Assembly (NCBI GenBank): GCA_031732875.1
Contig: JAVMKL010000108.1
Coordinates: forward strand, 1 to 5,620
Reading direction: 5' to 3'
DNA: 5,620 nucleotides
From: JAVMKJ01 sp031732875
GTDB lineage: Bacteria > Pseudomonadota > Gammaproteobacteria > Competibacterales > Competibacteraceae
Position numbers and translations under genes: made by a program. Within the stretch, counting starts at the first letter, position 1, and each line of letters begins with the position of its first letter. Shown here in pieces: positions 1 through 5,620 of this stretch. Under the pieces are notes generated by a model. It did no database searches and was not told where the DNA came from. It saw only the letters and a program-made list of their open reading frames with translations.

Positions 1-562
1 TCACCCCGCTGGCGGCTTCCTGGTCGAACATGGAACCCTGCTGGCGGGTCATCGCCAGATAGACGTCGGCCAGAATTTCCGCATCCAGCAGGGCGCCGTG
101 CAAGGTGCGCTGGGAGTTGTCGATACTGTAACGCTTGCAGAGAGCGTCCAGGCTGTTACGCTGGCCGGGATGCCGCTGGCGGGCCAGCAACAGCGTGTCC
201 TCGACCCCGCACAGTTCTTCCAGGGCGATTTGGCCGCGCCCGCACAATTTCAGCTCGTGGTTGAGAAAGCCCAAGTCGAATGCCGCGTTGTGGATGATCA
301 ATTCGGCGTCCCGGACGAAGTGCAGGAACTCGACGGCGATGTCGGCAAAGCGCCGCTGGTTGGCAAGGAATTCGTTGGTGATGCCGTGCACCCGCATCGC
401 CTCCTCGTCGATGGCGCGATCGGGTTGCAGATAGACATGAAACCGCCGGTCGGTCTGCCGCCGGTTCAACAGTTCGATACAGCCGATTTCGATGACTCGA
501 TGCCCCTGGACGGGATCGAGGCCGGTGGTTTCGGTATCGAGGACGACTTGCCGTTCGCGCAT
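1..562 (-). CDS. dnaQ: DNA polymerase III epsilon subunit (3'-5' proofreading exonuclease), C-terminus cut by window edge
   Basis: This is the proofreading subunit of the replicative polymerase, which removes mismatched 3' nucleotides next to the alpha subunit. The ATG is at 562-560 and 187 codons are open to the window edge; the family is usually about 230-250 residues, so the C-terminal alpha-binding part is outside. All DEDDh exonuclease motifs are present: Exo I VLDTETTGLD (D9, E11), Exo II HNAAFDLGFL (D96), and Exo III HGALLDAE (H155, D160). These match E. coli D12, E14, D103, H162 and D167. After the domain, QGSMF at 175-179 resembles a beta-clamp-binding pentapeptide, at the place where E. 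coli epsilon has QTSMAF. The start lies 13 bp after the rnhA stop, with only a weak purine-rich ribosome site, so translation probably depends on coupling to the upstream gene. The rnhA-dnaQ tandem supports the assignment. Confidence 0.96.
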   Translation of the reverse strand, partial: MRERQVVLDTETTGLDPVQGHRVIEIGCIELLNRRQTDRRFHVYLQPDRAIDEEAMRVHGITNEFLANQRRFADIAVEFLHFVRDAELIIHNAAFDLGFLNHELKLCGRGQIALEELCGVEDTLLLARQRHPGQRNSLDALCKRYSIDNSQRTLHGALLDAEILADVYLAMTRQQGSMFDQEAASGV

Positions 563-575
563 GGCTGTTGGCCGC

Positions 576-1025
576 TCAGGTTCTGGTAGGCCTGGCACGG
601 GCAATCGCCGCCCGGGCCAATTGGTCTACCCGTTCGTTATCGGCCACGCCGCTATGACCGCGCACCCACTCCCACTCGACCCGATGTGGGATCAGGGCCG
701 TTTCCAACCGTTGCCAGAGGTCCGCGTTCTTCACCGGCTGACGGTCGACCGTTTGCCAGCCGCGCCGCTTCCATGCCGGCAACCACTCGGTGATTCCTTT
801 CATCACATATTGACTGTCGGTAAAAATCCTCACCCACGCCGGTCGCTTCAGCGCCTCCAGGCCATGGATGACCGCCAGCAATTCCATGCGGTTGTTGGTG
901 GTGGCCGGCTCGCCGCCGGACAATTCCTTCTCATGCTCTCGATAGCGCAACAGCGCCCCCCAACCACCGGGCCCGGGATTGCCGGAACAGGCGCCGTCGG
1001 CGAACAGGACAACCCGGTCATCCAT
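576..1025 (-). CDS. rnhA: Ribonuclease HI
   Basis: This cytoplasmic enzyme cleaves the RNA strand of RNA-DNA hybrids, for example R-loops and Okazaki primers. The chosen start gives 149 residues (E. coli 155) and aligns without gaps to E. coli RNase HI: D10 in FADGACSGNPGPGGWG, E48 in TTNNRMEL, D70 in FTDSQYV, H124 in WVRGHSG and D134 in NERVDQLAR. The complete catalytic set DEDD plus the histidine therefore falls at identical numbers. The basic handle region (WKRRGWQTVDRQPVKN, about 85-100) is also kept. An in-frame ATG three codons upstream (1034-1032, MSGMDD) is possible; it would sit one base after the TGA of the ABC transporter gene. The frame stays open further upstream to 1124, but that part lies inside the transporter gene and has no family similarity. 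The tail after the last helix is short and arginine/alanine-rich. Confidence 0.97.
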   Translation of the reverse strand: MDDRVVLFADGACSGNPGPGGWGALLRYREHEKELSGGEPATTNNRMELLAVIHGLEALKRPAWVRIFTDSQYVMKGITEWLPAWKRRGWQTVDRQPVKNADLWQRLETALIPHRVEWEWVRGHSGVADNERVDQLARAAIARARPTRT

Positions 1026-1035
1026 GCCGCTCATC

Positions 1036-2682
1036 TCAAATGGACACCACATCGCCGCCCACCGCTTCCAGATTGAGGGCGGCGGCCAGCAAGGCCTGGG
1101 TGTAGGGATGTTGGGGCTCGTCAAACACTTGCCGCGCCGGTCCCGCTTCCACCACCCGGCCGTTCCTCATCACCAACAGGTGATTGGCCAGCGCCCGCAC
1201 CACCCGCAGATCGTGGCTGATAAACACGTAGGCCAGCCGGTGGCGGTGCTGCAGGTCGCGCAGCAGATCGACAATCTGCGCCTGTACCGACACGTCCAGC
1301 GCACTGGTCGGTTCGTCCAGCACCAGCAGGCACGGCTGCAAGACCAGGGCTCGGGCGATGGCGATGCGCTGGCGCTGACCGCCGGAGAATTCGTGTGGAT
1401 AGCGGTCCTGGGTGGCGGGATCGAGACCCACTTCCTCCAACGCCTGGCTAACGCGGGCGCGGCGGGCGCCACGATCGCCGGCCAGACCATGCACCAGCAA
1501 ACCCTCTTCGACGATCTCGCCCACCGACAACCGCGGGCTGAGCGAGCCGAAGGGGTCCTGAAACACGATTTGCATGGCCTTGCGCAGCGGACGCAACGCC
1601 CTGCCGGGCAGTCCGTCGATGCGCTGGCCCTGGAAGCGGATCCCGCCCTCGCTGGCCAGCAATCGCAGCAACGCCAGACCGAGGGTAGTCTTGCCGGAAC
1701 CGCTCTCCCCCACCACGCCCAACGTCTGCCCTTCCCGCACGCTCAGGCTGACTCCATCCACCGCCCTGACGTGATCCACCACCCGCTGGAACACTCCGCG
1801 CTTGAGCGGAAACCAGACCTTCAATTCCTCGCTGGCCATCACTTCCGGCGCGCTCTCCATCTCCGGTGGCGGCTCGCCTCGGGGTTCCGCGGCCAGCAGC
1901 TGGCGGGTGTAGAGATGCCGGGGATTGGCGAAAAGGTCGGCGACCGCTCCGGTCTCCACCATCTCGCCGGCGCGCATCACGCACACCCGGTCGGCCATCT
2001 TGCGGACGATGCTCAAATCGTGAGTGATGAACAGGATCGCCATGCCGAACCGGGCCTGCAGATCCTCGAGCAGTTTGAGGATTTGGGCCTGAATGGTGAC
2101 ATCCAAGGCGGTGGTGGGCTCGTCGGCGATCAGGATGTCGGGCTCGTTGGCCAATGCCATGGCGATCATCACCCGTTGGCGCTGCCCGCCGGACAGTTCG
2201 TGGGGCAAGGCGTTCAACCGGCCCGCGGCGTCGGGCAAGCCGACCAGTTCCAGCAGTTCCCGAATCCGCGCCCGTAGCCGGGCTCCCTTCAAGCCCTTGT
2301 GAAGCATCAGGGTCTCGCCGATCTGCTTCTCGATGGAATGCAGTGGATTGAGCGAAGTCATCGGCTCCTGGAACACCATGGCGATCTGGTTGCCGCGAAT
2401 CGCGCGCAGCAAGTCCGGCGCCGCGCCCAGCAACTCCTCCCCCCGCAGGCGGATGCTGCCGCCGGGATGGCAAGCATGGGGATAGGGTAGTAGCTGCAGC
2501 AGCGACAGCGCCGACACCGATTTGCCGGAACCGCTCTCCCCCACCAGCGCCAGGGTTTCGCCGCGACTCAGGGCGAACGACAGCCTTTTCACCGCCGGCG
2601 TTGCACCGAAGGAGACGGACAGATCGTGAACCTCGAGAAGGGGGACAGGTTTTGCTTCAGTCACCTTGGGGTTCGGCCTCAT
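1036..2682 (-). CDS. yejF: Peptide ABC transporter, double ATP-binding protein (YejF type)
   Basis: This is a 548-residue protein with two fused nucleotide-binding domains, as in E. coli YejF (529 residues), the ATPase of the YejABEF oligopeptide/microcin C importer at the inner membrane. NBD1 has Walker A GESGSGKS (48-55), Q-loop Q105, signature LSGGQ (163-167), Walker B ILIADE (183-188) and H221. NBD2 has Walker A GESGSGKT (325-332), Q375, signature FSGGQ (432-436), Walker B LLVLDE (452-457) and H490. Both sites look catalytically intact. Each NBD is followed by the NPxHxYT/PQHPYT segment of oligopeptide/dipeptide ATPases (253-266 and 523-534). The start overlaps the upstream peptidase gene by 26 bp; a GGAG lies only 3 bases before the ATG, so the exact start is less sure (GTG at 2664-2662 is an alternative). 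No permease or binding-protein gene is in the window, so the substrate is inferred from family only. Fused DppD-DppF or GsiA-like proteins are the alternative. Confidence 0.9.
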   Translation of the reverse strand: MRPNPKVTEAKPVPLLEVHDLSVSFGATPAVKRLSFALSRGETLALVGESGSGKSVSALSLLQLLPYPHACHPGGSIRLRGEELLGAAPDLLRAIRGNQIAMVFQEPMTSLNPLHSIEKQIGETLMLHKGLKGARLRARIRELLELVGLPDAAGRLNALPHELSGGQRQRVMIAMALANEPDILIADEPTTALDVTIQAQILKLLEDLQARFGMAILFITHDLSIVRKMADRVCVMRAGEMVETGAVADLFANPRHLYTRQLLAAEPRGEPPPEMESAPEVMASEELKVWFPLKRGVFQRVVDHVRAVDGVSLSVREGQTLGVVGESGSGKTTLGLALLRLLASEGGIRFQGQRIDGLPGRALRPLRKAMQIVFQDPFGSLSPRLSVGEIVEEGLLVHGLAGDRGARRARVSQALEEVGLDPATQDRYPHEFSGGQRQRIAIARALVLQPCLLVLDEPTSALDVSVQAQIVDLLRDLQHRHRLAYVFISHDLRVVRALANHLLVMRNGRVVEAGPARQVFDEPQHPYTQALLAAALNLEAVGGDVVSI

Positions 2683-3844
2683 TCGCTCCAGTTGACCGGT
2701 ACCGGCGGGACGGCGGCCGGATATTGTTCGTCACCTGCACGGTGCCCGCCGACGGAATCAAAGGGCCAGGCGCCAGCATAGACGGATCGCGGGCCATCAG
2801 CAACGCTTGCAAACGAGCCTCCCGCTCCGCTGGCGGCAACTGGCCGATGGTTTCCGCCGCCCGATGGAACGCCGTGAAATTCCGCCCTGCCTGCTCGTAC
2901 AGTGCCAGGAATGCCGGCACCAGCCGGTGATAGGTGCTGTTGCCGGCCAGTTTGGCATTGTTCAAATCCTGTTCGAACCAGCGGTCGTAGCCGGCATGGC
3001 CACCCCAACTCTGCTTGAGTCCTTGATAGCGAACGCGCAGCTCCGCCAGGATGCGCTGTTTCTCGGTCCGCTTGCCGGCATCATCACCAGATGAGGCATA
3101 CACCGCCGCCAGTTGCTGGCGGGTCGCCGCCAGCAATTGCAGAAACTCCTGTCGCCGGCGATAATCGGTCGCATACTCTTCCCGCTCGCGCGCGGTGCCC
3201 TGCCGATCCAGCCAGCGTTCGGTCCCCAGCCGGCCCACCGCGGTGGCGAACGCTTCGTTGAAGGCGGTATCGTCGGCGATATAGAGCCGCTGGTGGGCCA
3301 GTTCGTGGAACATCAGCTCCGCCAGCCGTCCCGTTGGCCAACTGATGAAGGTGTTGAGCAAAGGATCGTCGAACCAGCCCAGAGTTGAATAGGCGGTAAT
3401 ATCGGCGACATACACATCGTCACCGCTCGCGCGCAGCTCATCGGCCAGCCGTTGTGCCGCTTCGGGATCAAAAAAACCCCGATAGCTCAGGCAACCCACT
3501 ACCAGAAAACACCACCGGCGCGGTTCCAAGGCCAATTCCGGCGCGGCGAATACGTTTTTCACCACCCAGGGTCGCCCCAGGTCGGAATAGTCCCGGTAAC
3601 TGCCGTTGTCGGGCAGCGCCAATTCGGCGCTGGCAAAGGCGCGCAATGCCTGGGCGGTTTCCAGCCGCTGGCGCAATTCCGTGGAAGTCGCCGGATCGGC
3701 CAATACTTCCGCCACCGGTCGGCTGGCCCGCAGCAGTTCCCAGTGCCCCGCCGCCGCCTGCCGGTAATAGGCCAACTCGGCGCAGCCAGTCGCGGCCAGC
3801 CCGAGGCCGGCCAGCGTAAAAAATATCCAGAATGTTCGTCGCAT
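2657..3844 (-). CDS. Predicted aminopeptidase, zinc metallopeptidase lipoprotein (COG4324/PF10023 family)
   Basis: This is a 395-residue predicted zinc peptidase, probably attached to a membrane facing the periplasm. Residues 1-20 form a lipoprotein signal: basic MRRT, a hydrophobic stretch, then ATGC with C21 as the lipidated residue (A at -3 is tolerated but not ideal). The zinc motif HELAHQ is at 180-185 (H180, E181, H184), with NEAFA (E197) a likely third ligand downstream, the usual HExxH...E gluzincin layout. The motifs GCLSYRGFFDPEAA (117-130) and YSTLGWFDDPLLNT (152-165) are the ones I associate with the COG4324 predicted aminopeptidases; aminopeptidase activity is a family prediction, not something the sequence proves. 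The 215-300 stretch is rich in charged residues and alanine, consistent with helices. The tail after 350 is proline- and arginine-rich. A weak GAG lies before the ATG. It is probably the first gene of the leftward unit and is overlapped by the ABC ATPase gene. Confidence 0.88.
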   Translation of the reverse strand: MRRTFWIFFTLAGLGLAATGCAELAYYRQAAAGHWELLRASRPVAEVLADPATSTELRQRLETAQALRAFASAELALPDNGSYRDYSDLGRPWVVKNVFAAPELALEPRRWCFLVVGCLSYRGFFDPEAAQRLADELRASGDDVYVADITAYSTLGWFDDPLLNTFISWPTGRLAELMFHELAHQRLYIADDTAFNEAFATAVGRLGTERWLDRQGTAREREEYATDYRRRQEFLQLLAATRQQLAAVYASSGDDAGKRTEKQRILAELRVRYQGLKQSWGGHAGYDRWFEQDLNNAKLAGNSTYHRLVPAFLALYEQAGRNFTAFHRAAETIGQLPPAEREARLQALLMARDPSMLAPGPLIPSAGTVQVTNNIRPPSRRYRSTGANEAEPQGD

Positions 3845-3955
3845 CGCTCGCGAAGCCGTCTAAGGTTTGGTGATCGCCTCTGCCGGAACGCCACGAACCG
3901 GCCATGGCAGCTGATGAAGTTTGTCGAGATCCATAACCGAAAGAGTACGCTTAGC
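3845..3955. other. Divergent intergenic gap between peptidase gene and cca
   Basis: These 111 bp must hold the start signals for both the leftward four-gene unit and cca. I could not find a hexamer pair on either strand that I would defend. An in-frame ATG at 3914-3916 could extend Cca by 14 residues (MKFVEIHNRKSTLS) and would shorten the gap. Confidence 0.5.
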
Positions 3956-5251
3956 ATGGAAATTTACCTGGTCGGCGGCGCGGTGCGCGACGATTTGCTG
4001 GGGCTGCCGGTCAAGGAGCGCGACTGGGTAGTGGTCGGCGCGACGCCGGATGACCTGCTGGCGCGCGGCTTCCGGCCGGTCGGCAAGGATTTTCCGGTGT
4101 TCCTGCACCCGGGAACCCACGAGGAATACGCGCTGGCCCGCACCGAACGAAAAACCGCGCCCGGCTACCATGGATTCAGCATCCACGCCGCCCCGGACGT
4201 AACGCTGGAGGATGACCTGCTGCGCCGCGACCTCACCATCAACGCCATGGCGCGCGACGTCCGGGGCCGGCTGATCGATCCCTGCTGCGGCGCCCGCGAT
4301 CTCGAGAGCCGCTGGCTGCGCCACGTTTCCCCCGCCTTTGCCGAGGATCCGGTGCGGATTCTCAGAGTCGCCCGTTTCAGCGCCCGCTACGCCCCGTTGG
4401 GCTTCCAGATCGCCCCGGAAACGCTGGACCTGATGCGGACCATGGTCGCCAGCGGCGAAGTGGACAGCCTGGTGCCGGAACGGGTGTGGGCGGAAACCGT
4501 TCGTGCTCTGAGCGAATTTCGGCCGGGGTGGTTCATCGAAACCTTGCGCGCCTGCGGCGCGCTGGCGCGGATTTTCCCGGAACTGGACCGGCTGTTCGGC
4601 GTACCGCAACCACCCGCCCACCACCCCGAGATCGACACCGGCGTCCACACCCTGCTGGCTCTGGAACAGGCGGTTGGGCTGGCGGCGGATGCGGTGACCC
4701 GCTTCGCGGTGCTGGTCCACGATCTCGGCAAGGGAACCACTCCACCCGACGAATGGCCCCGGCATCTCGGCCACGAGTTGCGCGGCGCCGATTCGGTGCG
4801 AGTCCTCTGCCAGCGACTGAGGATTCCCAACATGTATCGGGAACTGGGAGTATTGACCGCTCGCTTCCACACCCACTGCCACCGGGCTTTGGAACTGCGT
4901 CCGAAAACCCTGCTCAACATCTTGCGAGGGCTCGACGCCCTACGCAAGCCGCAGCGGTTCGAACAGTTCCTGGTCGCCTGCGAGGCCGACGCGCGAGGCC
5001 GGCTGGGCCTGGAGCACCGGGCTTACCGGCAAGGAGCGCTGATGCGCCGGGTTCATCAGGTCGCCGCCGGCGTTCAGGCGCAACCGCTGGTGAAGCAGGG
5101 TCTGTCCGGCCTGGCGCTGGCGGAGGCGCTGCAGCGAGAGCGGCTGGCGGCGATCACCGAGGCGCGCAGGGATTTCGAGGAAACCCGGACGGGACCGGAT
5201 CTCACCCCCCGCCTCCTTTCCTTCGCAAGAAGAGGGAACAAGGTTTTGTAG
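3956..5251 (+). CDS. cca: CCA-adding tRNA nucleotidyltransferase with HD phosphohydrolase domain
   Basis: This enzyme adds or repairs the 3' CCA end of tRNAs using CTP and ATP without a template. The 431-residue protein aligns closely with E. coli Cca (412). It has GGAVRD (7-12) and RDWVVVG (22-28) of the class II nucleotidyltransferase head, EEYALARTERK (56-66), RRDLTINAMA (90-99), EDPVRILRVARF (130-141) and the ERVWAE neck motif (175-180). The HD domain is present: HHPEIDTGVHT (222-232) and VHDLGKG with H255-D256, the same numbers as E. coli, so the phosphatase/phosphodiesterase activity of the gammaproteobacterial type is likely. The first metal carboxylate, D21 in E. coli, is E21 here, while D23 is kept. 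ATG 3956 is chosen because MEIYLVGG matches the E. coli start MKIYLVGG; AGAG lies 10 bases upstream. The open frame further upstream (to 3452) has no similarity. The C-terminal tail after about 410 is longer than in E. coli and ends directly at an inverted-repeat element. Confidence 0.96.
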   Translation: MEIYLVGGAVRDDLLGLPVKERDWVVVGATPDDLLARGFRPVGKDFPVFLHPGTHEEYALARTERKTAPGYHGFSIHAAPDVTLEDDLLRRDLTINAMARDVRGRLIDPCCGARDLESRWLRHVSPAFAEDPVRILRVARFSARYAPLGFQIAPETLDLMRTMVASGEVDSLVPERVWAETVRALSEFRPGWFIETLRACGALARIFPELDRLFGVPQPPAHHPEIDTGVHTLLALEQAVGLAADAVTRFAVLVHDLGKGTTPPDEWPRHLGHELRGADSVRVLCQRLRIPNMYRELGVLTARFHTHCHRALELRPKTLLNILRGLDALRKPQRFEQFLVACEADARGRLGLEHRAYRQGALMRRVHQVAAGVQAQPLVKQGLSGLALAEALQRERLAAITEARRDFEETRTGPDLTPRLLSFARRGNKVL

Positions 5252-5381
5252 TGTGGCTATCGGCCATGCAATCAGTAAGTTTCGATGTTGAAGGCACTTA
5301 TTCCAGGATCGCCCGCACGGATGTAGCGGGCATTCCCGCGCGACCCGTCGCAACCTTCTTGTAAAGTGCTGCATAGCCACA
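5252..5381. repeat. 130-bp element bounded by perfect 9-bp inverted repeats (MITE-like or structured RNA)
   Basis: TGTGGCTAT at 5252-5260 is matched by ATAGCCACA at 5373-5381. A second, nested pair is GCACTT (5294-5299) with AAGTGC (5364-5369), and the centre holds short hairpins. The left arm starts on the base right after the cca stop codon. I see no convincing target-site duplication: flanks are TTTTGTAG on the left and TTAGAATAG on the right. It contains no credible gene. A small non-autonomous mobile element, a REP-like repeat or a structured 3'-UTR are all possible. The inverted repeats are seen directly; the interpretation is inference. Confidence 0.5.
5311..5351. repeat. Cluster of overlapping GC-rich hairpins
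   Basis: GCCCGC (5311-5316) pairs with GCGGGC (5326-5331) around a 9-nt loop. The same GCGGG (5326-5330) can instead pair with CCCGC (5335-5339) around CATT. A third hairpin, GCGAC/GTCGC (5340-5344 and 5347-5351), follows. No T-run comes after any of them, so this does not look like a standard intrinsic terminator, although it could stop or protect the cca transcript. Confidence 0.5.
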
Positions 5382-5388
5382 TTAGAAT
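5359..5388 (+). promoter_or_regulatory. Candidate sigma-70 promoter for aceA
   Basis: TTGTAA (5359-5364, 4 of 6 to the -35 consensus), an 18-bp spacer, then TAGAAT (5383-5388, 5 of 6 to the -10 consensus) stand at the start of an AT-rich patch (about 5381-5450) in a GC-rich window. A second option is TTGAAA (5391-5396) with TATTTT (5412-5417 region) at a short spacing of about 15-16. Either would give a leader of roughly 130-165 nt before aceA. Read by eye only. Confidence 0.3.
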
Positions 5389-5512
5389 AGTTGAAATTTC
5401 TGTGGGCATTTTATTTTGCATCATAAAGATTACAGCCTCATTAAATCCCTCTGCCTTGCCCACGACCCTACGCGAGTCCAAGGCGGTTTTGAGCCAACGC
5501 TTCGCCGACTGT

Positions 5513-5530
5513 ATCAAGTTGATCGATCAA
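5513..5530. promoter_or_regulatory. Candidate operator: three alternating ATCAA/TTGAT half-sites
   Basis: The stretch ATCAAGTTGATCGATCAA contains two overlapping dyads: ATCAA-G-TTGAT (5513-5523) and the perfect 12-bp palindrome TTGATCGATCAA (5519-5530). It ends 29 bp before the aceA ATG and downstream of the candidate promoters. This is where a repressor could block transcription; as RNA it could also form a hairpin near the ribosome site. It does not look like the E. coli IclR site, and I cannot name the regulator. Confidence 0.4.
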
Positions 5531-5545
5531 CCCCGTAACCCTCGA

Positions 5546-5551
5546 AGAGGA
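5546..5551 (+). promoter_or_regulatory. Ribosome binding site of aceA
   Basis: AGAGGA lies 8 bases before the ATG at 5560, a good Shine-Dalgarno match at normal spacing. It is the clearest one in the window and fixes the aceA start. Confidence 0.7.
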
Positions 5552-5559
5552 CTGGAAAA

Positions 5560-5620
5560 ATGGCATTTCTGAGCGTTGAACAACTGAAAAAAGACTGGGC
5601 TGAGAATCCCCGCTGGAAAG
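5560..5620 (+). CDS. aceA: Isocitrate lyase, N-terminal 20 residues only (runs off window)
   Basis: Only MAFLSVEQLKKDWAENPRWK is visible. The pattern LxKxWxxxPRWxG is the characteristic beginning of short-form isocitrate lyases (E. coli has LQKEWTQPRWEG near its start). The enzyme splits isocitrate into glyoxylate and succinate, the first step of the glyoxylate bypass used for growth on acetate or fatty acids. The assignment rests on this short motif and a good ribosome site; the catalytic KKCGH region is outside the window. It differs from the longer Pseudomonas-type lyase N-terminus. It is preceded by a 308-bp non-coding region with its own promoter-like and operator-like sequences, so it is probably transcribed independently of cca. 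Confidence 0.82.
   Translation, partial: MAFLSVEQLKKDWAENPRWK

Noticed and set aside
98..589. Plus-strand open frame opposite dnaQ
   Set aside because: The opposite strand encodes all exonuclease motifs of DnaQ; this frame is a shadow.
979..2277. Long plus-strand open frame (432 codons) opposite the ABC transporter gene
   Set aside because: It is the antisense of a clear double-ATPase gene; its product is low-complexity (many H, Q, G, A) with no family motif. High GC leaves long shadow frames.
3452..3955. Upstream extension of the Cca frame by up to 168 residues
   Set aside because: It runs antisense through the peptidase gene and has no similarity to Cca; the match to the E. coli start places the true ATG at 3956.
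3860..4882. Long minus-strand open frame (340 codons) opposite cca
   Set aside because: Antisense shadow of a strongly conserved gene, with no recognisable domain and no good ribosome site.
5215..5250. Possible intrinsic terminator overlapping the cca stop (CTTC-GCAA-GAAG hairpin, then TTTT)
   Set aside because: The perfect stem is only 4 bp with a bulge beyond it, and the T-run is short and too far away.
5404..5420. Sigma-54-like promoter (GGCAT ... TTGCA) before aceA
   Set aside because: The gap between the GG and GC elements is one base too long for the strict -24/-12 spacing.
5272..5517. Small minus-strand frame (81 codons) in the cca-aceA spacer
   Set aside because: It covers both the repeat and the AT-rich promoter-like patch, has no ribosome site that I can see, and no known motif.
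5366..5572. Small plus-strand frame (68 codons) overlapping the aceA start
   Set aside because: It begins with GTG without a ribosome site and ends inside aceA; the spacer has regulatory rather than coding character.

Overview
The window looks like a GC-rich gammaproteobacterial chromosome. The evidence is an HD-domain CCA-adding enzyme that aligns almost residue for residue with the E. coli type, an RNase HI with the same catalytic numbering as E. coli, and a DnaQ with a clamp-binding motif. I cannot name the genus from sequence alone. Nearly everything here is a recognisable housekeeping or metabolic gene. I see no phage, IS transposase, CRISPR, toxin-antitoxin or defence system.

Minus strand, 3844 down to 1: four genes read leftward with almost no spacing and probably form one transcription unit. 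They are a lipoprotein zinc aminopeptidase (3844-2657), a YejF-type double ATPase of a peptide ABC importer (2682-1036, overlapping the first gene by 26 bp), ribonuclease HI rnhA (1025-576), and the DNA polymerase III epsilon proofreading subunit dnaQ (562 to the left edge, C-terminus cut off). The first two genes plausibly share a role in processing and importing peptides at the cell envelope. The last two act on DNA and RNA.

Plus strand, 3956 to 5620: the tRNA nucleotidyltransferase gene cca (3956-5251) diverges from the peptidase gene across a 111-bp gap. After a 308-bp non-coding stretch comes the start of isocitrate lyase (aceA, first enzyme of the glyoxylate bypass, 5560 to the right edge, only 20 codons visible).

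The non-coding stretch 5252-5559 is the least explained part. Its first 130 bp are bounded by a perfect 9-bp inverted repeat that begins on the base after the cca stop codon, with several overlapping hairpins inside (MITE-like or structured-RNA-like). It then becomes AT-rich, with promoter-like hexamers. About 30-45 bp before the aceA start it carries three alternating ATCAA/TTGAT half-sites that look like an operator.
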